Below, piece by piece: positions 53,378 through 63,864 of a stretch of 64,000 nucleotides of DNA (the first letter of the stretch is position 1; each line of letters opens with the position of its first letter). The notes beneath the pieces are model-generated. The model saw only the letters and a program-made list of their open reading frames with translations, had not been told where the DNA came from and did no database searches. The stretch comes from Pseudomonas capeferrum (lineage in GTDB: Bacteria; Pseudomonadota; Gammaproteobacteria; Pseudomonadales; Pseudomonadaceae), in the NCBI RefSeq assembly GCF_000731675.1, contig NZ_JMIT01000001.1:2105713-2169712 (forward strand), written 5' to 3'. A program made the position numbers and the translations under genes.

Positions 53378-54622
53378 ATGAATCAGGAAAGTATCAGCCA
53401 GTCCATTGCCATCGTTCACCCCATCACACTTTCCCATGGCAAGAATGCGGAAGTCTGGGACACCGACGGTAAACGTTATATCGACTTCGTCGGCGGCATC
53501 GGCGTACTCAACCTGGGGCATTGCAACCCTGCCGTGGTCGAGGCGATCCAAACCCAGGCCACCCGCCTGACCCACTATGCCTTCAACGCCGCGCCCCATG
53601 GCCCGTACCTTGAGCTGATGGAACGCCTCAGCCAGTTCGTCCCCGTCAGCTACCCGCTGGCCGGCATGCTGACCAACAGCGGCGCGGAAGCGGCGGAAAA
53701 CGCCCTGAAAGTAGCCCGCGGTGCCACCGGCAAGCGCGCCATCATCGCCTTCGACGGAGGTTTCCATGGCCGCACCCTGGCCACCCTGAACCTCAACGGC
53801 AAGGTCGCCCCCTACAAACAACGGGTCGGCGAGCTACCCGGCCCGGTCTACCACCTGCCTTACCCCAGCGCCGACACCGGCGTCACCTGCGAGCAGGCGC
53901 TCAAGGCCATGGACCGGCTGTTCAGCGTCGAGCTGGCGGTCGAAGACGTGGCAGCGTTCATCCTTGAACCGGTGCAAGGCGAAGGTGGCTTCCTCGCCCT
54001 CGACCCGGCATTCGCCCAGGCACTGCGCCGCTTCTGCGACCAACACGGGATTTTGATCATCATCGACGAGATCCAGTCGGGCTTTGGCCGTACCGGCCAG
54101 CGTTTCGCCTTCCCTCGCCTGGGTATCGAGCCAGACCTGCTGCTGCTGGCCAAAAGTATCGCTGGCGGCATGCCACTGGGTGCGGTAGTCGGGCGTCAGG
54201 CCTTGATGGCGGCGCTGCCCAAGGGCGGCCTGGGCGGCACTTACTCGGGCAACCCGATTGCCTGCGCGGCGGCGCTGGCAAGCTTGGCGCAGATGACCGA
54301 CGAAAACGTCGCCACCTGGGGCGAGCGCCAGGAGCAGGCCATCGTCAGCCGCGTGGAGCGCTGGAAAAAACAGCACCCCTTCATCGGCCGCCTGACCGGC
54401 GTCGGAGCAATGCGCGGCATCGAGTTCGTCAATGCCGACGGCAGCCCAGCCCCCGCGCAACTGGCCAAGGTGATGGAAGCGGCGCGGGCAAAGGGTTTGC
54501 TGCTGATGCCCAGCGGCAAGGCGCGGCACATCATTCGCCTGCTGGCGCCACTGACCATCGAAGCCAATGTGCTCGAAGAAGGGCTGGATATCCTCGAGCA
54601 ATGCCTGGCCGAGCTGAACTGA
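53378..54622 (+). CDS. Class-III aminotransferase, GabT-like
   Basis: A 414-residue PLP enzyme. The family landmarks are NSGAEAAENALKVAR (phosphate binding), the catalytic Asp in LIIIDEIQSGFGRTG and the PLP-lysine in LLLLAKSIAGGMPLGAVVG, with GGTYSGNPIACAAAL following. It transfers the omega-amino group of GABA, 5-aminovalerate or similar to 2-oxoglutarate. No succinate-semialdehyde dehydrogenase gene follows. It probably works with the permease and LysR upstream. Confidence 0.85.
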   Translation: MNQESISQSIAIVHPITLSHGKNAEVWDTDGKRYIDFVGGIGVLNLGHCNPAVVEAIQTQATRLTHYAFNAAPHGPYLELMERLSQFVPVSYPLAGMLTNSGAEAAENALKVARGATGKRAIIAFDGGFHGRTLATLNLNGKVAPYKQRVGELPGPVYHLPYPSADTGVTCEQALKAMDRLFSVELAVEDVAAFILEPVQGEGGFLALDPAFAQALRRFCDQHGILIIIDEIQSGFGRTGQRFAFPRLGIEPDLLLLAKSIAGGMPLGAVVGRQALMAALPKGGLGGTYSGNPIACAAALASLAQMTDENVATWGERQEQAIVSRVERWKKQHPFIGRLTGVGAMRGIEFVNADGSPAPAQLAKVMEAARAKGLLLMPSGKARHIIRLLAPLTIEANVLEEGLDILEQCLAELN

Positions 54623-54625
54623 GGG

Positions 54626-54928
54626 TTACAGGCCCAGTTCTTCGGGGGTGAGCATGTCGGACTCGAAGGCGATCCAGCCGCCTTCGAGTTCGGCGTGGCC
54701 GTTGACGATCGGGCCGTAGTAGGTCAGGCCGTTTTCCAGGGTGACGCAGATGTGCGTGGCGGGCTTTTCGGGGGCCGCGAGCGCGCCGACGAAATGCACC
54801 TTTTTCAGGGTTTCAGTCACCGCTTCAAGGCCAACACGGATGTTGGCGTTCTCCGATGCCTCGACATCGCCCCCACGGTCTTCGGTGCTGACGGTCACGG
54901 TGGCGATGTACGGGTACTTGCTGCTCAA
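54626..54928 (-). CDS. Conserved hypothetical protein, TTG start
   Basis: A 100-residue protein. I chose a TTG at 54928 (MSSKYPYIATVTVSTEDRGG) because GAGGTAACC is at correct spacing and the upstream sequence is not coding-like. The body is mixed strand and helix with no signal peptide or membrane segment. I do not recognise the family. It ends three bases from the convergent aminotransferase stop. Confidence 0.7.
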   Translation of the reverse strand: MSSKYPYIATVTVSTEDRGGDVEASENANIRVGLEAVTETLKKVHFVGALAAPEKPATHICVTLENGLTYYGPIVNGHAELEGGWIAFESDMLTPEELGL

Positions 54929-55111
54929 GCGGGTTACCTCAATAGGATAGGTAGGCGTGTGGGCGCGTAGAGTACGGCAGCCTTTCGTTGTTGTCTCTAC
55001 TGGCCTGATCGCGGGCAACTCGGATCGCCGCACCGCCGCCAACAGGTGATCTGAATGCCCCGATCTGTTAGGGTGCCCGCCGATGCACGCCACACCACAC
55101 GAGGATCCCGA

Positions 55112-55537
55112 GTGAGCGCCGAAGAACCCCTGATCGCCGACCTGTTCGAGGTCGACAAACGCCTGTCCCTCAAGCCCGTCGTGGACTTCAACAACTACCT
55201 GCGCAACGCGTTCGCCGAAGGCCCGTGCCAGTGCCACCGCTGCCGTGACGGTGGCGACCAGAATAGCTACAGCCATCAGCACAACTTCACCCTCGAAGGC
55301 CGAGCGCTCAACCGCCGCTTCGCCACCACCGCAGGCAGCGACGTGCTGCTGGTGCTGAAAAAAGCCTGGTTGTCGTACCACAAGGAAGACCTGAACCTGG
55401 TCGGCGCACTGGACCTGGCCAAGCTCAAGACCTTCACCGACGCCGCCCTGCACGAGCGCCTGCTGGCCCTGCTGCCCGCCAGCGGCCTGGCCCGCGAAGT
55501 GGACGGCCAATGGTTGCTGCAAGCCCAGGCCGACTGA
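55112..55537 (+). CDS. Conserved hypothetical protein with a cysteine cluster
   Basis: A 141-residue protein from a GTG at 55112 (GAGGATCCC upstream; MSAEEPLIADLFEVDKRLSL). A CQCHRCRDGG segment followed by SYSHQHNF suggests a metal site, but it matches no motif I can name. It lies directly upstream of fusB in the same direction. Function is unknown. Confidence 0.72.
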   Translation: MSAEEPLIADLFEVDKRLSLKPVVDFNNYLRNAFAEGPCQCHRCRDGGDQNSYSHQHNFTLEGRALNRRFATTAGSDVLLVLKKAWLSYHKEDLNLVGALDLAKLKTFTDAALHERLLALLPASGLAREVDGQWLLQAQAD

Positions 55538-55610
55538 CGGCCCAGCGGTAAAGCAGGATTCTTCCGGTCTGCTACCTTGGGAGAATCCGCATCCCCGCAG
55601 GTAGTCCGCC

Positions 55611-57722
55611 ATGGCCCGTACAACGCCCATCGAGCTGTATCGCAATATCGGCATCGTCGCCCACGTGGATGCCGGCAAGACCACCACCACCGAACGCATC
55701 CTGTTCTACACCGGGGTCAACCACAAGATGGGCGAGGTGCACGATGGTGCCGCGACCATGGACTGGATGGCCCAGGAACAGGAGCGCGGCATCACCATCA
55801 CCTCGGCGGCGACCACAGCCTTCTGGCAAGGCTCAACCAAGCAGTTTGCCGACAAGTACCGCTTCAACATCATCGATACCCCAGGCCACGTCGACTTCAC
55901 CATTGAAGTGGAGCGCTCGCTGCGCGTGCTCGATGGCGCCGTGGTGGTGTTCAGCGGTGCCGATGGGGTCGAACCGCAATCGGAAACCGTCTGGCGCCAG
56001 GCCAACAAGTACCATGTGCCGCGCTTGGCCTACATCAACAAGATGGACCGCCAGGGCGCCGACTTCCTGCGTGTGGTCAAGCAGATCGACCAGCGCCTGG
56101 GGCATCACCCGGTACCGATCCAGCTGGCGATCGGCAGCGAAGAGCACTTTATCGGCCAGATCGACTTGGTGAAGATGAAGGCCATCTACTGGAACGACGC
56201 CGACCAGGGCACCACCTATCGGGAAGAAGAGATCCCTGCCGAGCTTCGGCCGCTCGCCGACGAATGGCGCGCACACCTGGTCGAGGCGGCCGCCGATGCC
56301 AATGATGAACTGACCCAGAAATATCTCGACGGCGAAGAACTGACCATCGACGAGATCAAGGCCGCCTTGCGTCAACGCACCATCGCCAACCAGATCGTGC
56401 CGACCATTCTGGGCTCCTCGTTCAAGAACAAGGGCGTGCCGCTGATGCTCGATGCGGTGATCGACTACCTGCCCGCGCCCTCCGAGATCCCTGCCATCAA
56501 GGGCACCGACCCAGACGATGAAGAAAAACACCTGGAACGCCACGCCGACGACAACGAGCCGTTCTCGGCCCTGGCCTTCAAGATTGCCACCGACCCGTTC
56601 GTCGGCACCCTGACCTTCGCCCGGGTGTACTCCGGCGTACTCAGTTCTGGCCATGCAGTGCTCAATTCGGTCAAGGGCAAGAAGGAGCGCATCGGCCGCA
56701 TGGTGCAGATGCATGCCAACCAACGCGCCGAGATCAAGGACGTCTGCGCCGGCGACATCGCCGCGCTGATCGGCATGAAGGACGTGACCACCGGCGACAC
56801 CTTGTGTGACATGGACAAGCCGATCATCCTCGAACGCATGGACTTCCCCGACCCGGTCATCTCCGTGGCGGTAGAGCCCAAGACCAAGGCCGACCAGGAG
56901 AAAATGGGCGTTGCCCTGGGCAAGCTGGCCCAGGAAGACCCGTCATTCCGGGTACGCACCGACGAAGAGACCGGCCAGACGATCATCTCTGGCATGGGTG
57001 AGTTGCACCTGGACATCATCGTCGACCGCATGCGCCGCGAGTTCAACGTCGAGGCCAACATCGGCAAGCCGCAGGTGGCGTACCGCGAGAAGATCCGCAA
57101 CACCTGCGAGATCGAAGGCCGCTTCGTCCGCCAGTCCGGCGGGCGCGGCCAGTATGGCCACTGCTGGATCCGCTTCGCCCCTGGCGACGAAGGCCAGGAG
57201 GGCTTGGAGTTTATCAACGAGATCGTCGGCGGCGTGGTGCCACGCGAGTACATCCCGGCCATCCAGAAGGGCATCGAGGAGCAGATGAAGAACGGCGTGC
57301 TCGCCGGTTATCCGCTGATCAGCCTGAAGGCGGCGGTGTTCGACGGCTCCTACCACGACGTCGATTCCAATGAGATGGCCTACAAGATCGCCGCCTCCAT
57401 GGCCACCAAGCAACTCTCGCAAAAAGGCGGGGCGGTGCTGCTGGAGCCGGTCATGAAGGTTGAGGTGGTGACGCCGGAGGAATACCAGGGCGACATCATG
57501 GGCGACCTGAGCCGACGCCGTGGGATGATTCAGGATGGCGACGAGACGCCAGCCGGCAAGGTGATTCGTGCCGAGGTGCCGCTGGGTGAGATGTTCGGCT
57601 ATGCCACGTCGATGCGCTCGATGACCCAGGGGCGGGCCAGCTATTCGATGGAGTTCACCCGCTATGCCGAGGCGCCGGCCAGCATCGCCGATGGCATTGT
57701 GAAGAAAAACCGCGGCGAATGA
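55611..57722 (+). CDS. fusB: Elongation factor G, second copy
   Basis: A 703-residue translational GTPase. G1 AHVDAGKT, switch-[10 protein letters not shown] and NKMD (IN-KMD) are present, followed by domains II-V ([18 protein letters not shown] near the end). EF-G catalyses translocation and, with RRF, ribosome recycling. It is encoded away from the str operon, where the main fusA lies, so I regard it as the second EF-G of P. putida (fusB). Whether it is specialised is not visible here. Confidence 0.9.
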   Translation: MARTTPIELYRNIGIVAHVDAGKTTTTERILFYTGVNHKMGEVHDGAATMDWMAQEQERGITITSAATTAFWQGSTKQFADKYRFNIIDTPGHVDFTIEVERSLRVLDGAVVVFSGADGVEPQSETVWRQANKYHVPRLAYINKMDRQGADFLRVVKQIDQRLGHHPVPIQLAIGSEEHFIGQIDLVKMKAIYWNDADQGTTYREEEIPAELRPLADEWRAHLVEAAADANDELTQKYLDGEELTIDEIKAALRQRTIANQIVPTILGSSFKNKGVPLMLDAVIDYLPAPSEIPAIKGTDPDDEEKHLERHADDNEPFSALAFKIATDPFVGTLTFARVYSGVLSSGHAVLNSVKGKKERIGRMVQMHANQRAEIKDVCAGDIAALIGMKDVTTGDTLCDMDKPIILERMDFPDPVISVAVEPKTKADQEKMGVALGKLAQEDPSFRVRTDEETGQTIISGMGELHLDIIVDRMRREFNVEANIGKPQVAYREKIRNTCEIEGRFVRQSGGRGQYGHCWIRFAPGDEGQEGLEFINEIVGGVVPREYIPAIQKGIEEQMKNGVLAGYPLISLKAAVFDGSYHDVDSNEMAYKIAASMATKQLSQKGGAVLLEPVMKVEVVTPEEYQGDIMGDLSRRRGMIQDGDETPAGKVIRAEVPLGEMFGYATSMRSMTQGRASYSMEFTRYAEAPASIADGIVKKNRGE

Positions 57723-57780
57723 TCGTGCGCCCAGTGCCAGCAACTGCCTGGCTCAGATGCCCAAAGCCGGCGTGATCTCA

Positions 57781-57878
57781 GTGGGAGCGGGCTTGCCCCG
57801 CGAAGAGGCCGGCCCAGACACTGCCACTGCCTGGCACCGGCTTCGCCGGTGTTCGCGGGGCGAACCCGCTCCCACCAG
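57781..57878. repeat. Inverted pair of REP elements
   Basis: TGGGAGCGGGCTTGCCCCGCGAA at the left is answered by TTCGCGGGGCGAACCCGCTCCCA at the right, enclosing CACCGGCTTCGCCGGTG, a hairpin of its own. It sits between the convergent fusB and SulP genes and may terminate both. Confidence 0.8.
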
Positions 57879-57893
57879 GGATCATGACAACGC

Positions 57894-59336
57894 TCAGTGC
57901 TGTTCGCCGGCCCGTTTCAGCAGCTTCTTGCAGCGCTCGGACAGGTGCACCACCCGCAACTGCTTGCCCGCCTTGGCATAGCGCTCGCGCAAGGTCTTCA
58001 ACGCCGCAATTGCCGAGTAGTCGACAAAGCTCAGGTGCTGACAATCCAGGGTGACCTTGGCCGGGTCGCCCGCCGCATCGAACTGGTTGAGAAACGGCGT
58101 GACCGAGGCAAAGAACAGCGTGCCATGCACCTGGTAGCGCTTGCCCCCCTCGCCGTCCTCATAGCTGTCGGCATACAACTCCCGGGCATGCTGCCAGGCA
58201 AAGTTCACCGCCGCGATGACGATACCGAACAGCACGGCCATGGCCAGGTCGGTGAACACCGTGACGACGGTCACCGCAATGATCGCCAGCACATCGCTGA
58301 CCGGCACCTTGTGCAACACGCGCAACGAGGCCCAGGCAAAGGTCTGCTGGGCAACCACGAACATCACCCCTACCAGGGCCGCCAGCGGGATGCGCTCGAT
58401 CAGCGGCGACAGGAACAGCACGAACAGCAAGATCATCACCCCAGCGACCACCCCAGACAGCCGACCACGGCCGTTGGAGCTGAGGTTGATCACCGTCTGC
58501 CCGATCATCGCGCAGCCGCCCATGCCGCCACATAGCCCGGAGACCATGTTGGCCGCCCCCAGGGCCACGCACTCGCGGTCCGGGAAGCCACGGCTCTCGG
58601 TGATCTCGTCGGTGAGGTTGAGTGTCAGCAGGGTTTCCAGCAAGCCGACCATGGCCATCAGCACTGCGTACGGGGCAATGATCTGAAGCGTTTCAAGGTT
58701 CCATGGCACACTCGGCAGTGCCAGTTCCGGCAAGCCGCCGGCGATATGCGCCATGTCGCCGAGGGTACGGGTCGGTAAACCGAGCAGGTACACCAGCAGG
58801 CCTACCCCGAGGATGGCCACCAGCGCGGGCGGCACGGCGCGGGTCAGCTTCGGCAGTACGTAGACCACCAGCATGGTCAACGCCACCAGGCCGATCATCA
58901 GGTACAGCGGTGCACCACTGAGCCAGTGATCGCCCTGCTTGAAGTGCTCCAGCTGGGCCAGGGCGATGACGATCGCCAGGCCGTTGACGAAGCCGAGCAT
59001 CACCGGGTACGGCACCAGGCGCACCAGTTTGCCCAGGCGCAGCACGCCAAACAGAATCATCACCACCCCGCCCAGCAGCACCGTTGCCAGCAAGTACTGC
59101 ACGCCGTGTTGCACCACCAGCGCGACGATCACCACCGCCATCGAGCCGGCAGCGCCAGAGATCATGCCGGGGCGGCCGCCAAACAGCGCGGTCAGGGTGC
59201 AGATGATGAAGGCGCCATACAGGCCCATCAACGGGTTGAGGTGCGCCACCAGGGCAAAGGCGATGCACTCGGGCACCAAGGCGAACGAAGTGGTGAGGCC
59301 GGCGAGCACGTCGGCGCGGAGTCGGGCGGGTTTCAT
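57894..59336 (-). CDS. SulP-family anion transporter with STAS domain
   Basis: A 480-residue inner-membrane transporter from the ATG at 59336 (MKPARLRADVLAGLTTSFAL; AGGAACGCC upstream). Twelve or so hydrophobic helices to about residue 385, the SulP signature in ANMVSGLCGGMGGCAMIGQT, then a C-terminal STAS domain (VTLDCQHLSFVDYSAIAALKTL). Family substrates are sulfate, bicarbonate or dicarboxylates. No carbonic anhydrase gene is adjacent, so the anion is not deducible. Confidence 0.88.
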   Translation of the reverse strand: MKPARLRADVLAGLTTSFALVPECIAFALVAHLNPLMGLYGAFIICTLTALFGGRPGMISGAAGSMAVVIVALVVQHGVQYLLATVLLGGVVMILFGVLRLGKLVRLVPYPVMLGFVNGLAIVIALAQLEHFKQGDHWLSGAPLYLMIGLVALTMLVVYVLPKLTRAVPPALVAILGVGLLVYLLGLPTRTLGDMAHIAGGLPELALPSVPWNLETLQIIAPYAVLMAMVGLLETLLTLNLTDEITESRGFPDRECVALGAANMVSGLCGGMGGCAMIGQTVINLSSNGRGRLSGVVAGVMILLFVLFLSPLIERIPLAALVGVMFVVAQQTFAWASLRVLHKVPVSDVLAIIAVTVVTVFTDLAMAVLFGIVIAAVNFAWQHARELYADSYEDGEGGKRYQVHGTLFFASVTPFLNQFDAAGDPAKVTLDCQHLSFVDYSAIAALKTLRERYAKAGKQLRVVHLSERCKKLLKRAGEQH

Positions 59337-59420
59337 GGCGTTCCTGTGAGGCGGTCCAGGCGGACGGGCTGGCAAGCAAGGGGCGCAATGTTACGGAATT
59401 TGTCTAACAGCGGCCACCGC

Positions 59421-61142
59421 TCAACGCACCCGGTCAAGGCTCTGTACCGCCAGGTCCAGCGCACGCTGCATGTCCAGGCGCGCCGAGCGGCCCAGGTCCG
59501 GGTGGTTCAGCCGGCCGCCCCGCTCAGACGGCAAAATCGGCGCAGTCAGGTCTTCGGCATCCATGGCTTCGAAGTCCTGCTCGGTACCCAAGGTCAATGC
59601 ACTGCGCCGCAACAACATGCGGACCTGCTCGGGTGTCAGTGCCGGGTTGATCGACAACATCGCCGCCACCGTCGCGCTCACCAGCGGCGTGGCATACGAG
59701 GTGCCGCAGTGTGGCTTCTTGGCACCCGCGGGGCGGATGCAGGCCGCGGCGCTGACATCGACGCGCATGTCGATGTTCGAGCTGCGGCGCTTGCGCACAT
59801 GCTGCGGGTCCTCGACCGGCACCGCCTTGTCGCTGCGCTGGTGGCCGCCCACCACCAGCAATTGCTCGGTAATGAACGACGATGGCAAACGGTATTCGTC
59901 AGTGCCGGACCACGAGGCGCCGTTGCCCGCCGAGTTGATGACCACCACGTCTGGGTGCTCGGCCCGCAACCAGAGGAAGAATTCTTCCAGCAGCTCCTCA
60001 TACCCGCTCATCGCCAGGCCCGAGCGGACCAACGAATCGACTTCATCACCCGCGACATTCTTCGCGCCCACCCGATGGATGCCCCAGCTCCAGTTCAGAA
60101 CGCGCACGCCGTCTTCGACAAGGTTGACCGAAGCCGCGATGTTGGCGGTGATACCGGCATCCGAATTGCGTTCGACAATGACCTCGAAGCCCGGGCTGGA
60201 ATTGCCCAACCCCGGCAGAAACCCGCCTTCCACGCCTTTGCCCTGAGCCGCGAGAATGCCGGCGACATGGCTGCCGTGGCTGTCGGCACGGTTGCCATCC
60301 CGGCCATACAGGCAGGTATTGCCCTTCGCACAGGCACCGCGATAGCCGATGAATCCCGGTGCGTCGAAATCCACATCGCGCTCGATCACCCCGACGCGAA
60401 TGCTCTGTACCGCCACCTTGGAAGCAGGGATGCGCCGCTGGTAGAAATACAGCGCATCCATGAAGCGGTTGGCCGCCCACTCGTCCGCCTGGTCCATGGC
60501 CTGGCGGCTGAGACCGTCACCTTCCTCTGCACGTTCGGGGGCGGACTCTTCGACAATCACGGCATCGACGCTGACTTCACTGCCCATGCGCAGGATCATC
60601 GCGTCGCGCTGCACCAGGTCGTGCACCGGCAAGCGCAGTTGATAGACATTGAGTGGTGGGATGGCGCCGACCACCTTGGCGCCAAACTTGTCGGCGATAC
60701 GCTGTGCTTCTTTGCGGCCGTCGTGTTTTTCTTCGATCAACAGGCTTACCAGGTCGAGGTACGTGGTCAGCCCATCCATGTTCTTCGCCACTTCCCCGGG
60801 GCCAGCGGCGAGCACATGGCTGTCCTGGCGGCTGAGCCAGACGGGGTTGCTCTTGCGCCCAGCGGCCTCGATCCACAGCGGCGCGCTGCGCTGGGCGGTA
60901 CTGTGCAAGGTCAGCTTGAGGTTATCGCCTTGCCGCTCGATATCGGCCTGCGGCAATTGCGCGTCGCCGAGCCAGACCGCAGGCATCTGCGGCCCCAGCC
61001 CTTCGCTGCGCAAGCACCATTGCGGGCGCCTGGCATCGGGCAGGTCACCGCAACGCTGAAGTTGCTTGATGCGCAGCGTGTCCCCGGCCGCACCGGCAAC
61101 GCTGGCGAACAGGCACAACAACAACGTGGCACAGTGCTTCAT
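59421..61142 (-). CDS. Exported S8-family (subtilisin-like) peptidase, Glu at the Asp position
   Basis: A 573-residue protein with signal peptide (MKHCATLLLCLFASVAGAAG) and a long N-terminal region to about 240. The peptidase domain has His289 (DSHGSHVAGI), the oxyanion Asn407 (NSAGNG) and Ser482 (CGTSYATPLV). In the strand where subtilisins have VIDTG the sequence reads VGVIERDVDFD, placing Glu254 at the catalytic Asp site, with Asp256 and Asp258 close by. Two Cys (271, 277) may form a disulfide. Probably periplasmic or secreted; the substrate is unknown. Confidence 0.85.
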   Translation of the reverse strand: MKHCATLLLCLFASVAGAAGDTLRIKQLQRCGDLPDARRPQWCLRSEGLGPQMPAVWLGDAQLPQADIERQGDNLKLTLHSTAQRSAPLWIEAAGRKSNPVWLSRQDSHVLAAGPGEVAKNMDGLTTYLDLVSLLIEEKHDGRKEAQRIADKFGAKVVGAIPPLNVYQLRLPVHDLVQRDAMILRMGSEVSVDAVIVEESAPERAEEGDGLSRQAMDQADEWAANRFMDALYFYQRRIPASKVAVQSIRVGVIERDVDFDAPGFIGYRGACAKGNTCLYGRDGNRADSHGSHVAGILAAQGKGVEGGFLPGLGNSSPGFEVIVERNSDAGITANIAASVNLVEDGVRVLNWSWGIHRVGAKNVAGDEVDSLVRSGLAMSGYEELLEEFFLWLRAEHPDVVVINSAGNGASWSGTDEYRLPSSFITEQLLVVGGHQRSDKAVPVEDPQHVRKRRSSNIDMRVDVSAAACIRPAGAKKPHCGTSYATPLVSATVAAMLSINPALTPEQVRMLLRRSALTLGTEQDFEAMDAEDLTAPILPSERGGRLNHPDLGRSARLDMQRALDLAVQSLDRVR

Positions 61143-61288
61143 GCGGTCACTCCCGACGGCGTCTGAGGTTGCGACTGCCGGGGCAAATCAAAGGTTCAGC
61201 CGCAGCCCGATGTCAGTCGTTGATGCGCAGCCTGCACAACCTGAGCAAATTTGCCATCATGTTGATTCCCCCTGCGGAGATCATGGAC

Positions 61289-62023
61289 ATGCCGCTACGC
61301 CCCTTTTTCGCCTCGCTGCTGCTGGCGGCGAGCCTGAGCGCTCAAGCCGCCACCGAAGTCATGCCGCTGCAGTACCGCAGCAGTGCCGAGTTGCTGCCCG
61401 CCGCGCAATCGTTCATCGGCAAGGACGGCACCGTCAGCGCCTTCGAGAACAAGCTGATCGTCAATGCCAGCCCCGAGCGCATCGACGACCTGCGCAGCCT
61501 GCTGCAACAGCTGGACACCGCGCCCAAGCGCCTGCTGATCAGCGTCGACAACAACGACAGCAACTTCCAGGACAACCGCGGCAATGCCCATGTCATCCGC
61601 TACGGCACCAGCAACCGTGAAGGCGGCCTGCAACAGGTGCAGGCCAGCGAAGGCCAGGCGGCGCTGATCCAGGTGGGCCAGAGCATACCGGTGACCAGTA
61701 CCAGCACCGACGGTTACGGGCGCATCCAGAGCAACACCGAATACCGCAATGTGACCCAAGGTTTCTACGTCACCCCAAGCTTGAGCGGCGAGACGGTTCG
61801 TCTGCAAATAAGCACCAATAATGACCGTATCAGCCAGGAACGTGCCGATGTAGTGAAAGTACAAAGCACCGACACGACCGTCACCGGCAAGCTCGGCGAG
61901 TGGATTACCCTGGCGGGGTTCAATCAGCAGAGCCAAGCCGATCGAAGCGCATCCAGCCACACCTACAGCACACAGCGCGGCGAAAACATGACTTTACGGG
62001 TAAAAGTCGACCTTCTGGACTGA
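61289..62023 (+). CDS. Secretin-like exported protein without full pore domain
   Basis: A 244-residue protein from the ATG at 61289 (nine bases after GGAG; the ATG at 61283 is too close). Signal peptide MPLRPFFASLLLAASLSAQA. An N1-like secretin domain (LIVNASPERIDDLRSLLQQLDTAPKRLLISV) is followed by a short piece like the secretin strand region (QVGQSIPV, YRNVTQGFYVTPSLSGETVRLQI, TTVTGKLGEWITLAGF). Too small for a pore on its own. It may bind or cap a secretin. Divergent from the S8 peptidase gene. Confidence 0.75.
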   Translation: MPLRPFFASLLLAASLSAQAATEVMPLQYRSSAELLPAAQSFIGKDGTVSAFENKLIVNASPERIDDLRSLLQQLDTAPKRLLISVDNNDSNFQDNRGNAHVIRYGTSNREGGLQQVQASEGQAALIQVGQSIPVTSTSTDGYGRIQSNTEYRNVTQGFYVTPSLSGETVRLQISTNNDRISQERADVVKVQSTDTTVTGKLGEWITLAGFNQQSQADRSASSHTYSTQRGENMTLRVKVDLLD

Positions 62024-62122
62024 TCCCAGGCAATTCAAGGCCTCGACCAAAGGCCTTGAAACTGACTGCCGAGTCGTATTAGACCAAAGATGTAGTAACT
62101 TAAAAAAGTCACTACAAAACAT

Positions 62123-62152
62123 TTGACAGGCACTTTTTCCCAAGGGCATGAT
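62123..62152 (+). promoter_or_regulatory. Candidate sigma-70 promoter of aceA
   Basis: A perfect TTGACA at 62123-62128 is followed after 18 bases by CATGAT (4 of 6). It is about 364 bases before the aceA start, giving a long leader. Confidence 0.5.
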
Positions 62153-62515
62153 GGCCTCGCTCCCGCTAATCAGGGGCCCTGGCAAGGGCCTTCGAGGCGT
62201 GCTCCTCCTACCCTTGGAGGCGCCTCGTGTCTATACGGCCCACAAGGCGGTTCGACGGGATTGCGACTGCAACGAAGAAGTTGTCCCGAGGGACGGAAGC
62301 GCATCACCGCAGTTCTGGCAATCGCGTCGCACCGCAGCAAGGCAACCACGAGCCGACCTGCAGGGCACACCTTCGCCTGGCCTGCCCCTCCTTCCCCTTC
62401 GAGCCTTCGCGTTCGCCGCCGCACCCCCCCCCGGACAGGACAGCCGTCAGGCCTCTGATCTGCACCCGAGCATCAGCACAATTACCCCAAGATCGATGCG
62501 ACGAGGTTTATTTCC
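62153..62515 (+). other. Long untranslated leader of aceA
   Basis: No supported gene lies between 62024 and 62515. A nested hairpin at 62154-62198 joins GCCTCG to CGAGGC around GGCCCT-GGCA-AGGGCC. The stretch 62390-62450 is C-rich. It may be a 5' leader with regulatory structure. I recognise no riboswitch class. Confidence 0.45.
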
Positions 62516-63841
62516 ATGGCACTGACACGCGAACAGCAAATTGCAGCCCTCGAGAAAGACTGGGCCGAGAACCCGCGCTGGAAAGGCGTGACCCGTACCT
62601 ACACCGCCGCTGATGTCGTTCGCCTGCGTGGCTCCCTGCAGCCGGAGCACACCCTGGCTCGCCAGGGCGCAGAAAAACTGTGGAAGCTGGTCACCCAAGG
62701 TGCCCACCCGTCCTTCCGCCCAGAAAAAGATTTCGTCAACTGCATGGGCGCCCTGACCGGCGGCCAGGCAGTGCAGCAGGTCAAGGCCGGCATCCAGGCC
62801 ATCTATCTGTCTGGCTGGCAGGTTGCCGCCGACAACAACTCGGCCGAGTCCATGTACCCCGACCAGTCGCTGTACCCGGTCGACTCGGTACCGACCGTGG
62901 TCAAGCGCATCAACAACTCGTTCCGCCGCGCTGACCAGATCCAGTGGAAAGCCGGCAAGAACCCAGGCGACGACGGTTACATCGACTACTTTGCGCCCAT
63001 CGTGGCTGACGCCGAAGCCGGTTTCGGCGGCGTACTGAACGCCTACGAGCTGATGAAGAACATGATCGAAGCGGGCGCCGCCGGCGTGCACTTCGAAGAC
63101 CAGCTGGCCTCGGTTAAAAAATGTGGCCACATGGGTGGCAAGGTACTGGTACCGACCCAGGAAGCCGTACAGAAGCTGGTTGCCGCGCGCCTGGCAGCTG
63201 ACGTCTCGGGCGTGCCGACCATCATTCTGGCCCGTACCGACGCCAACGCCGCCGACCTGCTGACCAGCGACTGCGACCCGTACGACCAACCGTTCGTGAT
63301 CGGCGAGCGTACCCGTGAAGGCTTCTACAAGGTCCGCGCCGGCCTCGACCAGGCGATCTCCCGCGGCTTGGCCTACGCTCCGTACGCCGACCTGATCTGG
63401 TGCGAAACCGCCAAGCCTGACCTGGACGAAGCCCGCCGCTTCGCCGAAGCGATCAAGAAGGAGTACCCGGACCAGATCCTGTCGTACAACTGCTCGCCTT
63501 CCTTCAACTGGAAGAAGAACCTGGACGACGCCACCATTGCCAAGTTCCAGCGCGAGCTGTCGGCCATGGGCTACAAGCACCAGTTCATCACCCTGGCCGG
63601 CATCCACAACATGTGGCACGGCATGTTCAACCTGGCGCACGACTACGCCCGCAACGACATGACCGCCTATGTGAAGCTGCAGGAGCAGGAATTCGCCGAT
63701 GCCAGCAAGGGCTACACCTTCGTGGCGCACCAGCAGGAAGTGGGCACTGGCTACTTCGATGACATGACCACCGTGATTCAGGGTGGGGCTTCGTCGGTGA
63801 CTGCACTGACTGGTTCGACCGAGGAAGAGCAGTTCCACTGA
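62516..63841 (+). CDS. aceA: Isocitrate lyase
   Basis: A 441-residue enzyme of the glyoxylate shunt that splits isocitrate to succinate and glyoxylate. The signature [10 protein letters not shown] is at 201-210, with the catalytic Cys203 in KKCGH. Other landmarks are the substrate-binding [10 protein letters not shown] near 99-108 and [13 protein letters not shown] lies upstream of the ATG at 62516. The length fits the shorter, E. coli-type isocitrate lyase. It is needed for growth on acetate and fatty acids. Monocistronic. Confidence 0.98.
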   Translation: MALTREQQIAALEKDWAENPRWKGVTRTYTAADVVRLRGSLQPEHTLARQGAEKLWKLVTQGAHPSFRPEKDFVNCMGALTGGQAVQQVKAGIQAIYLSGWQVAADNNSAESMYPDQSLYPVDSVPTVVKRINNSFRRADQIQWKAGKNPGDDGYIDYFAPIVADAEAGFGGVLNAYELMKNMIEAGAAGVHFEDQLASVKKCGHMGGKVLVPTQEAVQKLVAARLAADVSGVPTIILARTDANAADLLTSDCDPYDQPFVIGERTREGFYKVRAGLDQAISRGLAYAPYADLIWCETAKPDLDEARRFAEAIKKEYPDQILSYNCSPSFNWKKNLDDATIAKFQRELSAMGYKHQFITLAGIHNMWHGMFNLAHDYARNDMTAYVKLQEQEFADASKGYTFVAHQQEVGTGYFDDMTTVIQGGASSVTALTGSTEEEQFH

Positions 63842-63864
63842 TAGCAGTGGGCTGGTGAAGCGAG

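Noticed and set aside
62227..62613. Small plus-strand frames in the aceA leader
   Set aside because: They overlap the start of aceA in other frames and lack ribosome-binding sites or recognisable content.
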